Shown: positions 9,500 through 17,874 of the stretch, piece after piece
How positions within the stretch are numbered: the stretch's first letter is position 1
Layout: the number at the start of each line of letters is the position of its first letter
NCBI RefSeq assembly: GCF_007970805.1
Contig: NZ_CP042433.1
Span: forward strand, 1,240,001 to 1,304,000
DNA from: Flavisolibacter ginsenosidimutans
GTDB lineage: Bacteria > Bacteroidota > Bacteroidia > Chitinophagales > Chitinophagaceae
Length of the DNA stretch: 64,000 nt
Direction of reading: 5' to 3'
Position numbers and translations under genes: made by a program
Notes under the pieces: model-generated
Seen by the model: the letters and a program-made list of their open reading frames with translations, nothing else
Told to the model about the DNA's origin: nothing
Database searches by the model: none

Positions 9500-9872
9500 G
9501 CAGTATGGATTTTTTTGTAAACAAAGAACAAAAAGATCAGAATTGCAAACGCTTGTATGTTTTCTTGACTGAACCTATGTGATTTCAAACTGAGACACTA
9601 CCACAAATTCGTATAGCTCTTGCTTTTGCTGTTGTATTATTTCAGCATGGTCAACAGAGAGTTGTTCAGTTTTTATCTAAGTATTGTAGTCATTGAAAAA
9701 AGGTATTGTGAGCTTCTCCCAACTCCATCTTCAGTCGCGGAAATAAAAGAAGAAAAGCTGATTGCAACAAACAGCAATTTAGGTAGCCACTTGACCACCA
9801 GGTGCAAAAGCATAAAATCTTGTGTCGATGAAAGTCTGTCTGAATGGTAACTGCTAACGTATTTGGACAAGG
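9500..9872. other. Intergenic region without a supported gene
   Basis: Overlapping short open frames on both strands (around 9620-9870) show no consistent codon bias, start context or domain. I see no repeat or hairpin worth naming. Confidence 0.4.
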
Positions 9873-10034
9873 CTAATCGCGACCCGTGAGCACGACGATT
9901 TCAAGTATGATCATAACAACGCCGACCGGAATAGCCCAGCGCTGTGCTCTTGTCACCTTTATTTGAACCGACTGATTAAAGCAAAAGCCGCTTGCTAAAA
10001 ACAATAACACGGCGGCTGCGAAGCGAATAGTCAT
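9873..10034 (-). CDS. Possible 53-residue membrane miniprotein
   Basis: The frame starts at ATG 10034 and stops at TAG 9873-9875. It encodes two hydrophobic segments (FAAAVLLFLASGFCF near the start and AIPVGVVMIILEIVVL near the end) joined by a short basic linker (KVTRAQRW), as expected for a two-helix hairpin membrane protein with a cytoplasmic or periplasmic turn. There is no strong ribosome-binding site. I do not recognise a family; it could be a chance hydrophobic frame. Confidence 0.35.
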   Translation of the reverse strand: MTIRFAAAVLLFLASGFCFNQSVQIKVTRAQRWAIPVGVVMIILEIVVLTGRD

Positions 10035-10214
10035 AAATTTTTTTCTCTCTGCAATTTGAAACGTAGCTATTGACGAGGTAGAAAGGGAAAAGTTAAAAGC
10101 ACCCTGTTAAAACTTGCGAGCGTAACACATTATGAGAAAAATAATGCTCGAAGAGATTATGAGCAGTAAGATACAAATTCTCGCTGCAAGGATGTTCCTA
10201 GTAAGCTCTCGCAG

Positions 10215-11138
10215 TCAAACAATGTTTCGTGGTGTTTTGCCGCTGAACTGGGCCTCGATGTTTTCCAAAGCGTCCATTCCCATGCGTATGAGGGATTCGT
10301 CACTTGTCCCGGCTACGTGCGGCGAGGCCATGAAATTTTCCAATTGAAGCAGCGGATGATTTTCGTTTACCGGTTCCTCCAAAAAAACATCGGAGGCGGC
10401 TGCAAAAATTATTTTTTCTTTCAGGGCTGTATACAAATCGGCTTCGTTTACAATTCCACCTCTTGCGACATTGATCAATACTGCCTGCGGCTTCATTAGC
10501 CGAAGCTCTTGGATTCCAATCATCCCTTTTGTGGTAGGCGTAAGCGGAACGTGCAGGCTTACAACATCACTCATGCTGAGCAAGTCACTGAGGCCTGTTA
10601 TCCGTTGCACGTTGTGGTCATTAAATATTTTTTCGCTAGCGTAAGGGTCATAAGCACTTACAGAAGCGCCAAAGCCCTGACTAAACATTTTGGCTACACG
10701 CCTGCCTACCTCTCCCAAACCCACCAAACCAATCGTTTTGCCGTTTAATTCAAAAGCTGTGGGTTGCGCACGCCATTTTCCCGCTCGCAGATCGTTGGAA
10801 TAAATGCACAAGTTTCTGCAAAGTGCGAGGGTTAAGGCAACGACATACTCGGCCACCGTGATCGAGTTGGCGCCAGGTGTGTTGGTAACCAAAATCCCTT
10901 TTCGCCTGGCGGCTTCGTAGTCAATGTTGTCAACGCCCACACCGTGCTTGGCAATAATTTTCAGTTTTTTTGCGCTTTCTATATCTTCTCCATTCACAAC
11001 ATGGGTGCGAACAATAATTGCATCAGCCTCCAGTCGCCAATCACCGGTTCTCGACTCAGGGACCGTTACTACGTTGTATTTTTCTTTTGCCATATCAACA
11101 ACTTTTGGATGAACGGGATCAAGGATGTAAATAGTCAT
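10215..11138 (-). CDS. D-2-hydroxyacid dehydrogenase (phosphoglycerate dehydrogenase-like)
   Basis: 307 residues, the normal length for the short D-isomer 2-hydroxyacid dehydrogenases. It has an NAD-binding Rossmann motif (GLVGLGEVGRRVAKM), the substrate Arg in NVARGGIVNE, the Glu in DVFLEEPV and the catalytic His in SPHVAGTS. Such enzymes oxidise D-2-hydroxyacids or reduce 2-oxoacids with NAD(P)H. SerA-like sequences share these features, but the ACT-domain tail is absent and no serine-pathway gene is adjacent, so the substrate is open. Monocistronic. Confidence 0.92.
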   Translation of the reverse strand: MTIYILDPVHPKVVDMAKEKYNVVTVPESRTGDWRLEADAIIVRTHVVNGEDIESAKKLKIIAKHGVGVDNIDYEAARRKGILVTNTPGANSITVAEYVVALTLALCRNLCIYSNDLRAGKWRAQPTAFELNGKTIGLVGLGEVGRRVAKMFSQGFGASVSAYDPYASEKIFNDHNVQRITGLSDLLSMSDVVSLHVPLTPTTKGMIGIQELRLMKPQAVLINVARGGIVNEADLYTALKEKIIFAAASDVFLEEPVNENHPLLQLENFMASPHVAGTSDESLIRMGMDALENIEAQFSGKTPRNIV

Positions 11139-11338
11139 TAGAGGTTGTTGATTTCATTTACAATGGTATTTACGGCCGAATCACTCATTAGGCTTTTTGA
11201 CCCTCAGCTTTCGTTCGTCCTTCTTCATGTGAAGCGACCAAGATTACCCGCAAAAGTGGGCAAGGAATCAGCACCGGAAAAGAGCAAAACATAGTTAAAT
11301 ACGGCGGATCAAGTTTATTTTAGCCTATTAATGGACAC

Positions 11339-11947
11339 ATGAAAACAAATACCAAGAGTTTTATTGCTGGACTTTTAACGGCAACTGCGTCATCGCTTTG
11401 CTGCATTACACCCGTTTTAGCCTTCCTTGGCGGAGCGAGTGGACTCGTTTCTTCCTTTTACTGGATTGAACCGTTCAGGCCTTACCTGATTGGGATGACA
11501 GTTCTTGTATTTGCCTTTGCCTGGTATCAAAAGTTGAGGTTAAAAACTAAGCCGGAGTGTCACTGCGAATCCGACAACAAAAAGTCTTTTCTTCAGTCAA
11601 CGGCTTTTCTAAGCATTGTGACAGCCCTGGCAGCACTGTTGATTGCCTTTCCTTATTATGCAAGTGCATTTTACCCGGAAGCAGCGCAACCAAAAGTCGT
11701 CATCAACGACAAAAGCAATATTAAGCAGGCAACATTTACCATCAAAGGCATGACCTGCGAAGGCTGCACAGAACACGTTAACAGTGAAATTGCAAAAGTC
11801 AGAGGTGTGATCAATTATCAGACTTCTTTTGACAATGCGAACAGCGTTGTAACATTTGACAATAGTAAAACTTCCGCAGCCATTGTTGCGACTGCCATTA
11901 ACAGCACAGGGTACAAAGTGGTTTCGCAAACCGTAAACAATCACTAA
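11339..11947 (+). CDS. merTP: MerTP fusion: mercuric ion transporter with MerP-like HMA domain
   Basis: 202 residues. The N-terminal part is a MerT-like three-helix membrane protein with the vicinal pair Cys21-Cys22 in the first helix (SSLCCITP) and a second pair in the loop (C74, C76 in PECHCES). A third helix (about 86-110) leads to a periplasmic HMA metal-binding domain with GMTCEGC (C140, C143). In classical mer operons these are separate MerT and MerP; the fused form is known from Bacteroidota. The pathway would hand Hg(II) or a similar soft metal across the membrane. No mercuric reductase or MerR/ArsR regulator lies nearby. The stop overlaps the next start (TAATG). Confidence 0.9.
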   Translation: MKTNTKSFIAGLLTATASSLCCITPVLAFLGGASGLVSSFYWIEPFRPYLIGMTVLVFAFAWYQKLRLKTKPECHCESDNKKSFLQSTAFLSIVTALAALLIAFPYYASAFYPEAAQPKVVINDKSNIKQATFTIKGMTCEGCTEHVNSEIAKVRGVINYQTSFDNANSVVTFDNSKTSAAIVATAINSTGYKVVSQTVNNH

Positions 11948-12159
11948 TGGACAAAACAATCATCCTTCAATCAATTATAACCTGTCCTGTTTGCGGACAT
12001 AAACAAGAAGAAATCATGCCCACAAACGCCTGTCAATACTTTTATGAATGTAAAATGTGTAAGACAAGACTGAAACCTAAAGCTGGCGACTGTTGCGTTT
12101 TTTGCAGCTACGGCTCTGTAAAATGTCCACCTATGCAATTAGGGAATTCTTGCTGTTAG
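11947..12159 (+). CDS. Small Cys-rich GDCCVFCSYG-motif protein, mer-associated
   Basis: 70 residues with ten Cys in three groups: CPVCGH near residue 13, YECKMCKTRL near 35, and the distinctive GDCCVFCSYGSVKCPP, then a CC tail. This GDCxxFCSYG pattern is known from small proteins encoded beside merTP-like genes. A role as a cytoplasmic thiol metal carrier or sink is inferred. It is translationally coupled to merTP through a TAATG overlap and is followed by a perfect hairpin at 12217-12238. Confidence 0.85.
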   Translation: MDKTIILQSIITCPVCGHKQEEIMPTNACQYFYECKMCKTRLKPKAGDCCVFCSYGSVKCPPMQLGNSCC

Positions 12160-12216
12160 TAGAGAACGAACACAGTCAATACCACGGCTTCAAATTGGCA
12201 AAAGCCTGGCGTGGTA

Positions 12217-12238
12217 AAGGCCTGCAATGGCAGGCCTT
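12217..12238. terminator. Perfect hairpin between convergent mer and receptor genes
   Basis: Arms AAGGCCTGC and GCAGGCCTT pair over 9 bp with a 4-base loop. It sits between two convergent gene ends (12159 and 12262). Neither strand has a long T-run after it, so efficiency as an intrinsic terminator is uncertain. Confidence 0.5.
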
Positions 12239-12261
12239 GAAAAAATTTAAATAATAGAGCT

Positions 12262-14433
12262 TTAAAACTTTGCCGCAATTCCCAGATAAAAGCTTCTGCC
12301 AATTGACGGAATGATCCCAGGGCCAGGATATTCGTCCGTACGGCGTGTGAAATAGTTTTTGTCTGCGAGGTTATTGACACCTGCTTTTAGAGCATATCTA
12401 TTAATTCTATAGGTTGCGCTAAGGTCATACACTGTATAGGCAGGAATATAACCAGCAACAGGATCATTGCTACGTTTTTCATTTGTAGCATCGCCGTAAG
12501 CATCGCCCACGTTGTTCATTTGCAGTGTGCCGGAAAACTTTTTATCGGCATAGGTTAAGCCAATCCTGTTGACGTAATTGGCTGCTGCCTCCACACGGTT
12601 GCCTTTGAATTCACCGCTTGTATATTTTGCGTCAATAAGAGCAAGTGAGTTGAAAAGGCTTAGTCCTTTTGTTGAATTAGCGTTGAGGTATTTAAGCAGA
12701 TTAAATTCCAAATAGCTTTCCAGCCCCTTGTGGACGCTATTGGCCACGTTGGTTCGCAGTGTGTATTCGTTAACGGTTCCTGGATTGATTAAAACGGTGC
12801 CAATGCGCTTGTTATAGGCCAGGTAAAAGGCCCCAACATCAAAATTCAGAACGTTCTTTACGGTACCCCGGTAGCCAAGATCCGCATTAAAGCCTTTGGC
12901 GTCTTTCAAGTTGGGATCAATTTTCGACGTTAAACCAAAACCAGTAAGCTGCGAATAATCGATTGGTCGGTAAGCCTGGGTAATGTTTGCATAGACGTTC
13001 GTATTTGACGACGTTTTATATTGCGAACCGACGCCGAAAAGTGGAATGCTTCTTTTCCGGTTTTCGTTGGTGATAATTTTGTCCGGCCCTTCCTCTTTGT
13101 ATCCTTTCCCCGTGCTTCTGAGGTATTCAAACCGAAAGCCGGGAGTAAGCGATAAACGACTGCCGAACCGAAAAATGTTTTCAATAAAAGGAGCAACGTT
13201 GGTTGTGGTAAAATCAAGATCGTATTCATAAGGCCCCGCAACCGACAAATCGAAATCCGAACCTGTTGTTCCCTCGCCGCCACCTTGCCGTTTAAACCAG
13301 GCGTAGGCATAACGAACGCCACCGGCTACCGTATTTTGGTTGTTGCCCAGTATATAATTGTGCAGCAACCGGAGCTCAGTCGTTGTATTGCGCATGTCCT
13401 CGTTTTCCACTTCACGGTGAACGTATTCGCCGGTGGAAGGATCTATTTCATCCAAAGCTCCGGCACCGCCATCTTCATTGCGCCAAACCAAAGCGCGGTT
13501 GCTAAAGAGAAAGGAGGATTTAATGCTGAGCGTCGTTTTCGGTGAAATCGTGTAAATCGCAAAAGCTGCCAAGATGTTCCAAGGGCTTTTTAGCCAGTTG
13601 CGTGACCGGAATGATGAACGTGGGTTCGCAGCAAACATGCTGTCGGTAAGGCCACCCGGCATTTTAATCCGGTTGCGGAGCAAAGAGTATTCTACACCTG
13701 CTATGAACTTATTAGACGCATTGTATTGAAGCCTAGCAAAGGCAGAGAATTGTCGTTGTTGGCTGTTGGGCCGCCAACCGTCCAAGGTTCTGTATTGAGC
13801 GAAGCCATAATAACTAAATTTTTTAATCGTGCCGCCAATCGAGTTAAAAGAATTGAACAAACCAAAGCTGCCCCCCGTTTGCGAAGTATAGAGTTCAAAG
13901 GCTTTGTTCTTCGGCGCTTCGTTGACGACGTAGTTGACCATGCCGCCGAACTGCGAACCAAATTGCAGCGATGCAGCGCCGCGAACCATCTCGATGCGGC
14001 TAACGGCTTCCATGGGTGGGATGTAATACGCCTCGTTATACCCAAACACATCAGCACTAATGTTATAGCCGTTCTGACGGGTATTCATTTCAATACTTTG
14101 GGTTGGATTTAAACCTCGCGTTGCAATGCCATTTGCTGTAAAGCCGCCGGTTTCCGTTTCCACGATGTTTAATCCCGGGATTCGACCCAACACCTGCCTC
14201 GTGTTGTTGATGGCTTTGTTGGCGTCAAGGCTGTCTACAATAATTACCTCGTTCTTTTTACCGGCGTAAATCACTCCGTCTTTTGCTTCGGGCAGGTGAC
14301 CCGTGCCCCGCACGGTCTTTATACCGGTCACAGTAACTTCCTCTAAAACCGAAGATTTAATCGAGTCTTTTGGTTGCTGTGCAAATAAGGATAAAGGCAA
14401 AAGACTAAGGATTACAATATAATTTCGTTTCAC
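12262..14433 (-). CDS. TonB-dependent outer-membrane receptor, FecA-like
   Basis: I place the start at a GTG (14433), which gives 723 residues with a proper signal peptide (VKRNYIVILSLLPLSLFAQQ); upstream in-frame ATGs (up to 14577) would put 48 non-signal residues in front. The TonB box region is EEVTVTGIK, the plug domain spans about residues 45-160 (VLGRIPGLNIVETETGG, RGAASLQFGSQFGGMVNYV) and the rest is a 22-strand barrel ending in YLGIAAKF. Similarity in pattern is to iron(III) dicitrate/siderophore receptors. It lies between the mer genes and a CDF exporter, so it could import a metal chelate; the substrate is inferred only. Confidence 0.9.
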   Translation of the reverse strand: MKRNYIVILSLLPLSLFAQQPKDSIKSSVLEEVTVTGIKTVRGTGHLPEAKDGVIYAGKKNEVIIVDSLDANKAINNTRQVLGRIPGLNIVETETGGFTANGIATRGLNPTQSIEMNTRQNGYNISADVFGYNEAYYIPPMEAVSRIEMVRGAASLQFGSQFGGMVNYVVNEAPKNKAFELYTSQTGGSFGLFNSFNSIGGTIKKFSYYGFAQYRTLDGWRPNSQQRQFSAFARLQYNASNKFIAGVEYSLLRNRIKMPGGLTDSMFAANPRSSFRSRNWLKSPWNILAAFAIYTISPKTTLSIKSSFLFSNRALVWRNEDGGAGALDEIDPSTGEYVHREVENEDMRNTTTELRLLHNYILGNNQNTVAGGVRYAYAWFKRQGGGEGTTGSDFDLSVAGPYEYDLDFTTTNVAPFIENIFRFGSRLSLTPGFRFEYLRSTGKGYKEEGPDKIITNENRKRSIPLFGVGSQYKTSSNTNVYANITQAYRPIDYSQLTGFGLTSKIDPNLKDAKGFNADLGYRGTVKNVLNFDVGAFYLAYNKRIGTVLINPGTVNEYTLRTNVANSVHKGLESYLEFNLLKYLNANSTKGLSLFNSLALIDAKYTSGEFKGNRVEAAANYVNRIGLTYADKKFSGTLQMNNVGDAYGDATNEKRSNDPVAGYIPAYTVYDLSATYRINRYALKAGVNNLADKNYFTRRTDEYPGPGIIPSIGRSFYLGIAAKF

Positions 14434-14806
14434 TTTTCTTTTTAAAGCTGCAAAAGTCGGGGCAATCAAAATTTGACCACTTACGTAATGCGGAAAAATT
14501 GTTTCAAATACGGAAAAACAATTGTCATGTATCTTGTCAGTGCAGACGGGATAAACCATATCCTTATTTGATAACATTCCATTTCAGAATAATTTTATCC
14601 TTCGATTTCACATTCTTTAAGATAAGCATTCCTTACGCCTACACTTTTCGTACTGCATACATAAGCCCTACTGTAATTGCCTCCAACTATTCTACATTGC
14701 TTGTGAATAATCTACTTCGATTGTTTGCTTACAAATGATGACCTCTGCAAATCAAATTCCCGATCCAGGAAGAAGTTAGCTTTGCTCATTCAAACCAAGT
14801 GAAAAC

Positions 14807-15679
14807 ATGACACAGGAACAAACGGCCATTCGAACAACGTACTGGAGCATGGCCGCCAATGCGGGTCTTGCAACAATCAAAGGAGCCGCCGGTTTTTTTG
14901 GAAATTCGTATGCCTTGATTGCTGACGCAATTGAATCCACAGTAGATATATTTTCTTCGTTTCTCGTTTTGATAGGAATACGGTATGCCAACCGTCCTGC
15001 CGATAAAAATCATCCTTACGGACACGGACGTATTGAGCCGCTGGTTACGTTTTTGGTGACGGGTTTTCTGGTGATGTCTGCAACAGTCATTGCGTATGAG
15101 AGCATTCACAACATTCGCACACCTCACGAACTTCCGAAAGTGTGGACGCTTTTTATACTTGCAGGAATTATCGTCTGGAAGGAGATTTCTTTTCGCATGG
15201 TATTGAAACGCGCAAAGGAAATCAACAGTTCCTCTCTTAAAGCCGATGCATGGCACCATCGCAGCGACGCGATCACTTCTGTCTCCGCCTTCATTGGTAT
15301 TTCCATTGCCCTTCTGCTCGGGAAAGGCTACGAAACAGCCGATGACTGGGCGGCCCTGTTTGCTGCCGGATTTATCCTGTACAACAGCTACCTGATTTTT
15401 CGTCCCGCGTTGGGTGAAATCATGGACGAACATTATTACGATGATTTGGTGAGTGAAATCAGAACGGTAGCCTTAACGGTTGAAGGTGTGCGGGGCACGG
15501 AAAAATGCTTTGTCCGTAAGGCCGGCATGAAATACCACATTGACCTTCACGCCACCGTGAATGGAGAGATTACTGTACGCGAAGGGCATAACATAGCGCA
15601 CCATTTGAAAGATACGTTGCGAGAGAGGCTACCGCAACTTGGCCATGTGCTCATTCATGTTGAACCCGCAAGAGAATGA
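14807..15679 (+). CDS. Cation diffusion facilitator (CDF) metal exporter
   Basis: 290 residues with six membrane helices in the first ~210 residues and a cytoplasmic C-terminal domain. The metal-site pattern is visible as LIADAIESTVD in helix 2 and DAWHHRSDA in helix 5 (HxxxD), plus the HPYGHGR loop. The C-terminal domain (about 212-290) ends with LGHVLIHVEP, the usual histidine-containing strand. CDF proteins exchange Zn, Fe, Mn, Cd or Co for protons at the inner membrane; the metal cannot be fixed here. Divergent from the FecA-like receptor, with a ~370-base shared regulatory region. Confidence 0.92.
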   Translation: MTQEQTAIRTTYWSMAANAGLATIKGAAGFFGNSYALIADAIESTVDIFSSFLVLIGIRYANRPADKNHPYGHGRIEPLVTFLVTGFLVMSATVIAYESIHNIRTPHELPKVWTLFILAGIIVWKEISFRMVLKRAKEINSSSLKADAWHHRSDAITSVSAFIGISIALLLGKGYETADDWAALFAAGFILYNSYLIFRPALGEIMDEHYYDDLVSEIRTVALTVEGVRGTEKCFVRKAGMKYHIDLHATVNGEITVREGHNIAHHLKDTLRERLPQLGHVLIHVEPARE

Positions 15680-15758
15680 TCGCAGTAGGTTCAATTAACA
15701 AAACACCTAGTCCGAAATAATCAGCATCGCACTTCACAAGAACCACAACGGCAAACAA

Positions 15759-16361
15759 CTACATTGCTTTTACAATGGCCAGCGATTTTTTCACGTGCTC
15801 AACCGGTGATAGATGATCGGTATCAGAGGAGAACATCGCTACGATTTTGCGGTCTTTATTAATTACAAACGTTGTTCGCGGTATGAAGCCGTGTGTCACC
15901 TGCTCACCGCGTACGTCTTTCACACCCGGTTGTGGGGGTTTTAGTTTCAGGCCAAACGTCGCTGCAATCTGGCCTTCAGGATCTGAAGCCACAGGAAATT
16001 TCCCCGCACAAAACTCCGGGTCAGAGGAGAATGATTTGAGTCGTTCAATGTCGTCCGCTGATACACCGATGATGGTAGCGCCTGCCCTTGTAAAAGTGTC
16101 CTTGTACTCAGCGAAGGTATGGGCTTCCAAATCGCATCCGCCTGTATACGCAGATGGATAGAAATACACCACCACCGGTCCCTTTGCAAGGGCTTTTTTC
16201 AAGGAAAAATTGAACTGTTTACCCGACTGGCTTGCCTTGGCCGTGAATAGCGGCGCCACCGAACCATTTGAAGGTATCGTCGATTGGGCAAAACCAGATC
16301 GGGTAATGAAGAGGAAAAACCCAAAAAGGAAAAGGAAGAAAAGTGAGTTTTGTTTTCGCAT
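15759..16361 (-). CDS. Secreted peroxiredoxin (AhpC/TSA, BCP-like)
   Basis: 200 residues with an N-terminal signal peptide (about 1-25, ending GFAQ). The thioredoxin-fold domain carries the peroxidatic Cys76 in FYPSAYTGGCDLEAHTF, the T/S-x2-C pattern of BCP/PrxQ-type enzymes. A second Cys in DPEFCAGKF could act as the resolving residue. It would reduce H2O2 or organic peroxides in the periplasm, which fits the neighbouring extracytoplasmic redox genes. Monocistronic. Confidence 0.88.
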   Translation of the reverse strand: MRKQNSLFFLFLFGFFLFITRSGFAQSTIPSNGSVAPLFTAKASQSGKQFNFSLKKALAKGPVVVYFYPSAYTGGCDLEAHTFAEYKDTFTRAGATIIGVSADDIERLKSFSSDPEFCAGKFPVASDPEGQIAATFGLKLKPPQPGVKDVRGEQVTHGFIPRTTFVINKDRKIVAMFSSDTDHLSPVEHVKKSLAIVKAM

Positions 16362-16540
16362 AATTAACTGTTTTTAAAAGCGTATTTAAACATACCAAAT
16401 TGGGGTCAGGTTTACATATTGGCATGAATATCTCGCTAATCAAATTTTTGTAAGGAAATCCACGCATCTATATCTGTTCCTTTTTTCGGATCGAATTTGG
16501 GTGGTGTGTTCATATTTTATTAACGTCAGAGAAATTGCTT

Positions 16541-16576
16541 TAATAAGAAAGCCTCCATTAGGAGGCTTTCTTATTA
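16541..16576 (-). terminator. 16-bp perfect hairpin overlapping the stop codon
   Basis: Arms at 16541-16556 and 16561-16576 pair perfectly (AGAAAGCCTCC core) around a 4-base loop. The stop codon of the TIGR03118 gene (16574-16576) lies inside the first arm. There is no long T-run beyond it on the minus strand. Confidence 0.6.
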
Positions 16577-17770
16577 ATCGTCATCCTTTGCGATCAGGTA
16601 GCCAAAAAGGCCGTCGGTTTCTTCATCGGGTCCTGCTGTAAAATACAGGCGGCTTTGATCGATGGTAGACGTAGACGGGGGAAGCATGATAGCCCATAAT
16701 TTATCAATCACAATCGGATCTTTTTTGCCACGTAGCTGACCAACAAACTTCCCGTTCGTTCTGTAGGCATTGATGCGGCCGTTGCCAAAGTTTCCAATCA
16801 AGATATAATTTTGATTCTGGCCTTCATTATCGTCATTATCCATTTCATCCATTTCCTGGTGGAAAAAGGAACGCGGCACCATGGCTATACCCCAGGGAGC
16901 ATTCAGCGGTCCTCCCGTTGCAAAGCGTTGAACGAATGAACCATCGGGTCTATAAACGTCAACAATACCCAGACCTTCACCCGCTTGGCTTCTGTGCGTT
17001 ACCGGGTCAACCTTTGCATACATCACAAGCAGGTTGCCTCCAACCTTCCAGATATTAAAGGGCGAGTACCCTGCCGGCAAATTGGGATCTGTAAACGGCA
17101 TGGACACCATTGTCCACGTGCTGTTCCAGACATCAATGTGACCGGTGGCAAAATTGGCAGCGTATAAATTTTGTTTGCCGTTATTGGCGGCAAGAGCAAG
17201 GCCTGTATATGCGCCTTGTCCCGCCGTGATTCTCGCGGCTTGTTTTCCCAAACTGCCGTTCCAAGCAGAAATCACTCCATCGACGCCGTCGAAAATAAAC
17301 ACTGCACCGCCTTTACCGGGGATTATAAAGTCTGTAGAGACACTGTTAAACACGATGCCCGTAGGATTTCCACCCGTATTTGAGCCCGGTGAAGGAATGC
17401 TGACGGGATTAAGTGGCAGCCTGGGTACGCCTTCACTGTTGTAAACGTTGCTAACATGCCCAGCTTGTGAAGAAATCCAGGCCGTGCCGTTTGGATTAAA
17501 AACAAGCCCCCATGAATTCAGCAGCGTTGGATCAATGTTTGGTGCACCGTATTCGTTGTTGTTGGCCGTTAGGTTCACTTGTGCGAAGTGGCCAACTTTC
17601 TTGTTTTCATTGGGCTTTTGGGAATTGGCTTTGGCTTCTTGTAAAACCACCGGACTGTTTTGGTCAGATGAGGGCCGAATTGCTTTTTGGCAACTCATTA
17701 AGAACAACATGCAAGCCATCGTCCATGAAATGGCCGGAAGAACAGCGGTTTTGATGTTCATCTTTTTCAT
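16574..17770 (-). CDS. TIGR03118-family lipoprotein
   Basis: 398 residues. A lipoprotein signal (CMLFLMSCQKA) precedes a domain with the pattern of the TIGR03118 family: FAQVNLTANN, IDPTLLNSWGLVF, GTAWISSQAGHVSNVY, ATGHIDVWN, NAPWGIAMVP and NYILIGNFGNGRINAY. The repeated blades imply an NHL/YncE-like beta-propeller. The function is unknown; the family is often seen near oxidoreductases. An Asp/Asn-rich linker (EMDEMDNDDNEGQNQN) interrupts the propeller near residue 310. It follows the frameshifted PQQ-dehydrogenase gene in the same orientation, but a terminator (17827-17862) separates them. Confidence 0.85.
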   Translation of the reverse strand: MKKMNIKTAVLPAISWTMACMLFLMSCQKAIRPSSDQNSPVVLQEAKANSQKPNENKKVGHFAQVNLTANNNEYGAPNIDPTLLNSWGLVFNPNGTAWISSQAGHVSNVYNSEGVPRLPLNPVSIPSPGSNTGGNPTGIVFNSVSTDFIIPGKGGAVFIFDGVDGVISAWNGSLGKQAARITAGQGAYTGLALAANNGKQNLYAANFATGHIDVWNSTWTMVSMPFTDPNLPAGYSPFNIWKVGGNLLVMYAKVDPVTHRSQAGEGLGIVDVYRPDGSFVQRFATGGPLNAPWGIAMVPRSFFHQEMDEMDNDDNEGQNQNYILIGNFGNGRINAYRTNGKFVGQLRGKKDPIVIDKLWAIMLPPSTSTIDQSRLYFTAGPDEETDGLFGYLIAKDDD

Positions 17771-17826
17771 GTTCTTTTATTTTTGGTTTTAGAAATGGAA
17801 TCTTCTTTACCACTTGAAGAGAACAT

Positions 17827-17862
17827 AAATTAGGGAGCCAGTGATAGCTGCCTCCCTAATTT
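17827..17862 (-). terminator. Terminator after the PQQ-dehydrogenase gene
   Basis: Perfect 11-bp stem (AAATTAGGGAG / CTCCCTAATTT) with a 14-base loop, 13 bases past the stop at 17875. Confidence 0.6.
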
Positions 17863-17874
17863 GATTACATGGAT

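Noticed and set aside
9620-9870. Overlapping short frames on both strands
   Set aside because: Neither has a start context, domain or codon pattern that stands out; one would be a shadow of the other.
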